A stretch of 64,000 nucleotides of DNA, taken from the NCBI GenBank assembly GCA_030848545.1, contig JAVDCA010000027.1:29172-93171 (forward strand). Reading direction: 5' to 3'. This stretch comes from Astrobacterium formosum (lineage in GTDB: Bacteria > Pseudomonadota > Alphaproteobacteria > Rhizobiales > Xanthobacteraceae). Position 1 is the first letter of the stretch; every line of letters starts with the position of its first letter. The notes under the pieces were generated by a model. The model made no database searches, was not told the origin of the DNA, and worked only from the letters and a program-made list of their open reading frames with translations. Position numbers and translations under genes: made by a program. Below are positions 61,819 through 64,000 of this stretch, one piece after another.

Positions 61819-62367
61819 ATGCCCGCCGACACCTCGCTGCCCATGTCTGTTCAGAGCCCGGACCCGCTCCAGGCGGCGATGTTCGTCGCCGCCGCGAGCG
61901 TCGGCGCACTTCTCCTGGCGTTCGTCGCCGAGTACGTGTTCGCCGTCGCGGGCTGCACCTTGTGCATTTATCAGCGCGTGCCTTACGGTCTGACGGCGGC
62001 GCTGTGCGGATTTGCCATGGTGGCGAGGATGCCGCCGCCTCGCCTGCGTCTCGTCTTCATCGCCTGTGCGGCCCTGTTCGCGATCGGCAGCGCCATTGCG
62101 CTCTACCATGTCGGCGTGCAGCAGGGCTTGTGGAGCGAACCCGGCGTCTGCGAAGCCGCGCTGCCGGACCCGGACGCCGTCATCGACCTGCGTAGCGCGC
62201 GCGCCACACGCCCGGCCTGCAGCGAGATCGACTGGAGCGTGATGGGGCTCTCGCTCGCCGCCCTCAACGCCATGTACTCGGCCGTGCTCGCCGCCGGCTG
62301 CGGCTTCCTCGCCACGCGTGTCCTCGGCGCATCAACCGGGGGGCGCGCAGACACCTGCGCCCGCTGA
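61819..62367 (+). CDS. DsbB-like disulfide oxidoreductase, paralog 2
   Basis: A 182-aa DsbB-type protein. First pair CTLC in AGCTLCIYQRVPYG, with the Arg after the CxxC as in classical DsbB. Second pair GVCEAALPDP... RPACSEIDWSVMGLS. Four hydrophobic segments. It lies 14 bases before the DsbA-like gene, so it is the likely partner of it. Start ATG at 61819; MSVQ at 61843 is also possible. Confidence 0.85.
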   Translation: MPADTSLPMSVQSPDPLQAAMFVAAASVGALLLAFVAEYVFAVAGCTLCIYQRVPYGLTAALCGFAMVARMPPPRLRLVFIACAALFAIGSAIALYHVGVQQGLWSEPGVCEAALPDPDAVIDLRSARATRPACSEIDWSVMGLSLAALNAMYSAVLAAGCGFLATRVLGASTGGRADTCAR

Positions 62368-62381
62368 CTGAAGGACGAACC

Positions 62382-63029
62382 ATGCATCGACGCGCCCACG
62401 CCTTCCTCCTCGCGGCCTTGCTGCCGTCGATCGTTTTCGTCGCGACCGTTTTGGTTCACGCGGCGCCGATCGCCACGCCGCCGAAACCGCTCCTGCCCGA
62501 CGCAGCCTTCGGGCGCGACGGCGCCCCGGTGACGGTCGTCGAGTATTCGTCTCTGGGATGCTCCCACTGCGCCGCCTTCCATGCCGAGGTGCTGCCGCGG
62601 ATCAAGCAGGCCTATGTGGACACCGGCAAGGTACGCTGGGTCGTGCGCGACTTTCCACTCGGCCAGTTGCCGCTCGCCGGGGCCGTCGTGGCGCGCTGCG
62701 CCGGTCCGAACGGCTACCTGGCACTCATCGACATCCTGTTCCGCACCCAGGAGCGCTGGATGCTCGAAAAGGATCCGATCGGCGAACTGGAGCGGCTCGT
62801 GCGCCAGTCCGGCATGGGCAAGGAACGATTCAACGCCTGCCTGGCGGACCGCGCCCTCATCGACGGCGTCATGAATCACGCCCAGGCGGTCCAGAAGGCC
62901 AAGCTCGTAAGCGCGACACCGACCTTCATGATCGACGACGAGCAAGTCGTCGGCATGACGTCCTTCGAGGAGTTTGCGAAAACGCTCGATCGTCATCTTG
63001 CCGCAGCGCCGCCGAAGCCACGGCCGTGA
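62382..63029 (+). CDS. DsbA/DsbG-like thiol:disulfide oxidoreductase
   Basis: Periplasmic thioredoxin-fold protein, 215 aa, with a signal peptide (about 1-28). Active site is GCSHC (Cys60 and Cys63) in VVEYSSLGCSHCAAFH. The cis-Pro loop is SATPTFMI, with the second part (RFNACLADRALIDGVMNHAQ) typical of the DsbA/ScsC/BdbD helical insertion. It introduces or shuffles disulfides in exported proteins. In one unit with two DsbB paralogs. Confidence 0.9.
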   Translation: MHRRAHAFLLAALLPSIVFVATVLVHAAPIATPPKPLLPDAAFGRDGAPVTVVEYSSLGCSHCAAFHAEVLPRIKQAYVDTGKVRWVVRDFPLGQLPLAGAVVARCAGPNGYLALIDILFRTQERWMLEKDPIGELERLVRQSGMGKERFNACLADRALIDGVMNHAQAVQKAKLVSATPTFMIDDEQVVGMTSFEEFAKTLDRHLAAAPPKPRP

Positions 63030-63207
63030 TGCTCAGGGTTGCGCCGGCCGACGCATGTGCCCTATAGTGGTCTTCAGCTGAAGCGCTGGCGCCACATGCG
63101 GCAGGAAACACGCAATCAAGTCTGGCCGCACTGGCGAAGGCACGAAGCGCGGTAGTACCATTTCATCGACGAAGCACCCGGCAGCTTGTGAAATTCGGCC
63201 TCTCGCA

Positions 63208-63861
63208 ATGCATCGCTCATACCTCGCCATATTCGCCGCGTTGATGTTCGGGTCGGCGGCCTTGGCACAACCCCCGCAGCCTTCCGCTCCGCCGCAGACA
63301 CCCTATTTCGTCGAGTTTCGCGTCGCCGACATGGGCGTCTACGGCCACAGCTACATCGCCTACGGACGTCTCTCGGCGAGCGGCAAGCCGGCAAACGTCC
63401 AGTATGCCGACTTCCATCCCGATGGCGGCAATGTGGGCCTGGCGGTCGGCCATGTGGTTCCGGTCGCCGCCGGCATGACGCCCGACCCCGAGGTACTCAA
63501 GCTGCCCCTCAACGCCTCCTGGCGGCTGCCGATCACCGCCAGCCAGTATCGGACCCTGACGACGGCGGTCAGCGCGGCGCGCGCCGACCCCAAGGTCTGG
63601 AGCGCGCTCGCCTACAACTGCAACAGCTTCGTCGGCGACATGGCCGAGGTGATCGGATTGAAGGCGCCCAGTTCGCTGTTGTTCGCCAACGCCTATATAC
63701 CGGCCTTGCGCTCCCTCAACGAGACGACTGCAGACACGCGGGTGGCACACACGGCCGCGCCACACAAAGCCGCGTCGGGCCGGCGAGTGCAGACACACAA
63801 GCAGACCGAACGCCAGTTACGGCCTGCCGCCCCCGAGTCCGCACACCTGCCCGGGCCGTGA
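63208..63861 (+). CDS. Exported protein with papain-like (permuted) His/Cys pattern
   Basis: A 217-aa protein with a signal peptide (about 1-20). GHSYIAYGRL (His47) and AYNCNSFVGDMAEVIGL (Cys136) are placed as in circularly permuted NlpC/P60- or DUF4105-like cysteine hydrolases, His first and Cys later. The C-terminal 45 residues are low-complexity. It may be a secreted amidase or acyl hydrolase. The family is not certain; nothing here proves catalysis. It follows the dsb cluster, and could be a substrate of it. Confidence 0.6.
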   Translation: MHRSYLAIFAALMFGSAALAQPPQPSAPPQTPYFVEFRVADMGVYGHSYIAYGRLSASGKPANVQYADFHPDGGNVGLAVGHVVPVAAGMTPDPEVLKLPLNASWRLPITASQYRTLTTAVSAARADPKVWSALAYNCNSFVGDMAEVIGLKAPSSLLFANAYIPALRSLNETTADTRVAHTAAPHKAASGRRVQTHKQTERQLRPAAPESAHLPGP

Positions 63862-63913
63862 CGCATGTCCGTCACGCGGTTCGTACCGCGGGTTCTGCGA
63901 GATTGCCTCGGTG

Positions 63914-63963
63914 TCGTGCCTCGGGCGCGGCGCAGCATGAGCCAGCAGTGCGCCCGGGTCACG
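63914..63963. repeat. Palindromic repeat, family A (degenerate copy)
   Basis: CGTGCCTCGGGCGCGGCGCAGC facing a CAGTGCGCCCGGGTCACG arm; it is recognisably related to the elements at 11763 and 35954 but with several mismatches. Confidence 0.6.
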
Positions 63964-64000
63964 AGCCGGACTGATCGGTCGGAAACAATGATGCGTCCGG

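Overview
The window is a contiguous piece of a GC-rich alphaproteobacterial chromosome. Order-specific families point to Hyphomicrobiales (Rhizobiales), probably near Xanthobacteraceae/Bradyrhizobiaceae: DUF1491, DUF5330, a MucR/Ros regulator, a DnaA-domain-IV-like HTH protein paired with DUF6456, a DUF2336-like protein, an EcfG-type promoter, CtrA-like sites, and the dispersed palindromic elements common in this group. No rRNA, tRNA, CRISPR array, insertion sequence or prophage is visible, and almost every base is in or next to a chromosomal gene.

Layout. 1-5.1 kb: TRAP transporter (dctM cut by the window edge, dctQ, dctP) behind a two-domain protein of unknown function with a UGSC-like N-terminus; a LacI-family regulator is divergent. 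5.6-15.7 kb: envelope and cell-cycle genes (bifunctional PBP1A, a DUF1214/DUF1254-like pair, a two-gene hypothetical operon, DUF2336-like, DUF1491, a peptidoglycan-binding membrane protein translationally coupled to a DivJ/PleC-like sensor kinase, DUF5330), with two CtrA-like sites and a 19-bp tandem repeat array in the promoter regions. 15.9-22.1 kb: sufE, DUF6456/HTH pair with a perfect operator-like palindrome, a MucR lacking one expected zinc ligand, msrB, an S9 oligopeptidase, and a Fic toxin/antitoxin pair. 22.2-30.0 kb: LysR regulator divergent from a complete peptide-type ABC importer plus an M20 amidohydrolase. 30.1-40.2 kb: proline-rich membrane protein, sodB, GT-C-like membrane protein, type II haloacid dehalogenase, AEC transporter, M20 dipeptidase/HerA-like ATPase pair, and two small DUF proteins. 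40.4-46.4 kb: folP-folB-folK and both methylmalonyl-CoA mutase subunits. 46.6-49.9 kb: a monoheme cytochrome resembling only the C-terminal part of TorC, and a TorA-type molybdoenzyme. 50.1-54.5 kb: a tripartite ABC exporter, a frameshifted scrap of a methylmalonyl-CoA mutase B12 domain, and an AcrR/TtgR-like TetR with its probable operator. 54.7-64 kb: orphan motB, ribbon-helix-helix protein, HisKA_2 kinase with a zinc-ribbon partner, tandem Uma2 nuclease genes (one broken by an amber codon), csbD behind an EcfG-type promoter, two aldo-keto reductases, a dsbB-dsbB-dsbA cluster, and a secreted papain-like candidate.

How it fits together. Imported organic acids (TRAP) and peptides or N-acyl amino acids (ABC plus M20) feed catabolism. 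Propionyl-CoA carbon would enter the TCA cycle through the B12-dependent mutase. The envelope block couples peptidoglycan synthesis and binding to a cell-cycle-type kinase. The Dsb cluster, MsrB, SOD, CsbD and the molybdoenzyme handle redox and stress. The least described parts are the TRAP-linked UGSC-like fusion locus, the monoheme TorC-tail/TorA pair without a membrane quinol dehydrogenase, and the double-DsbB module.
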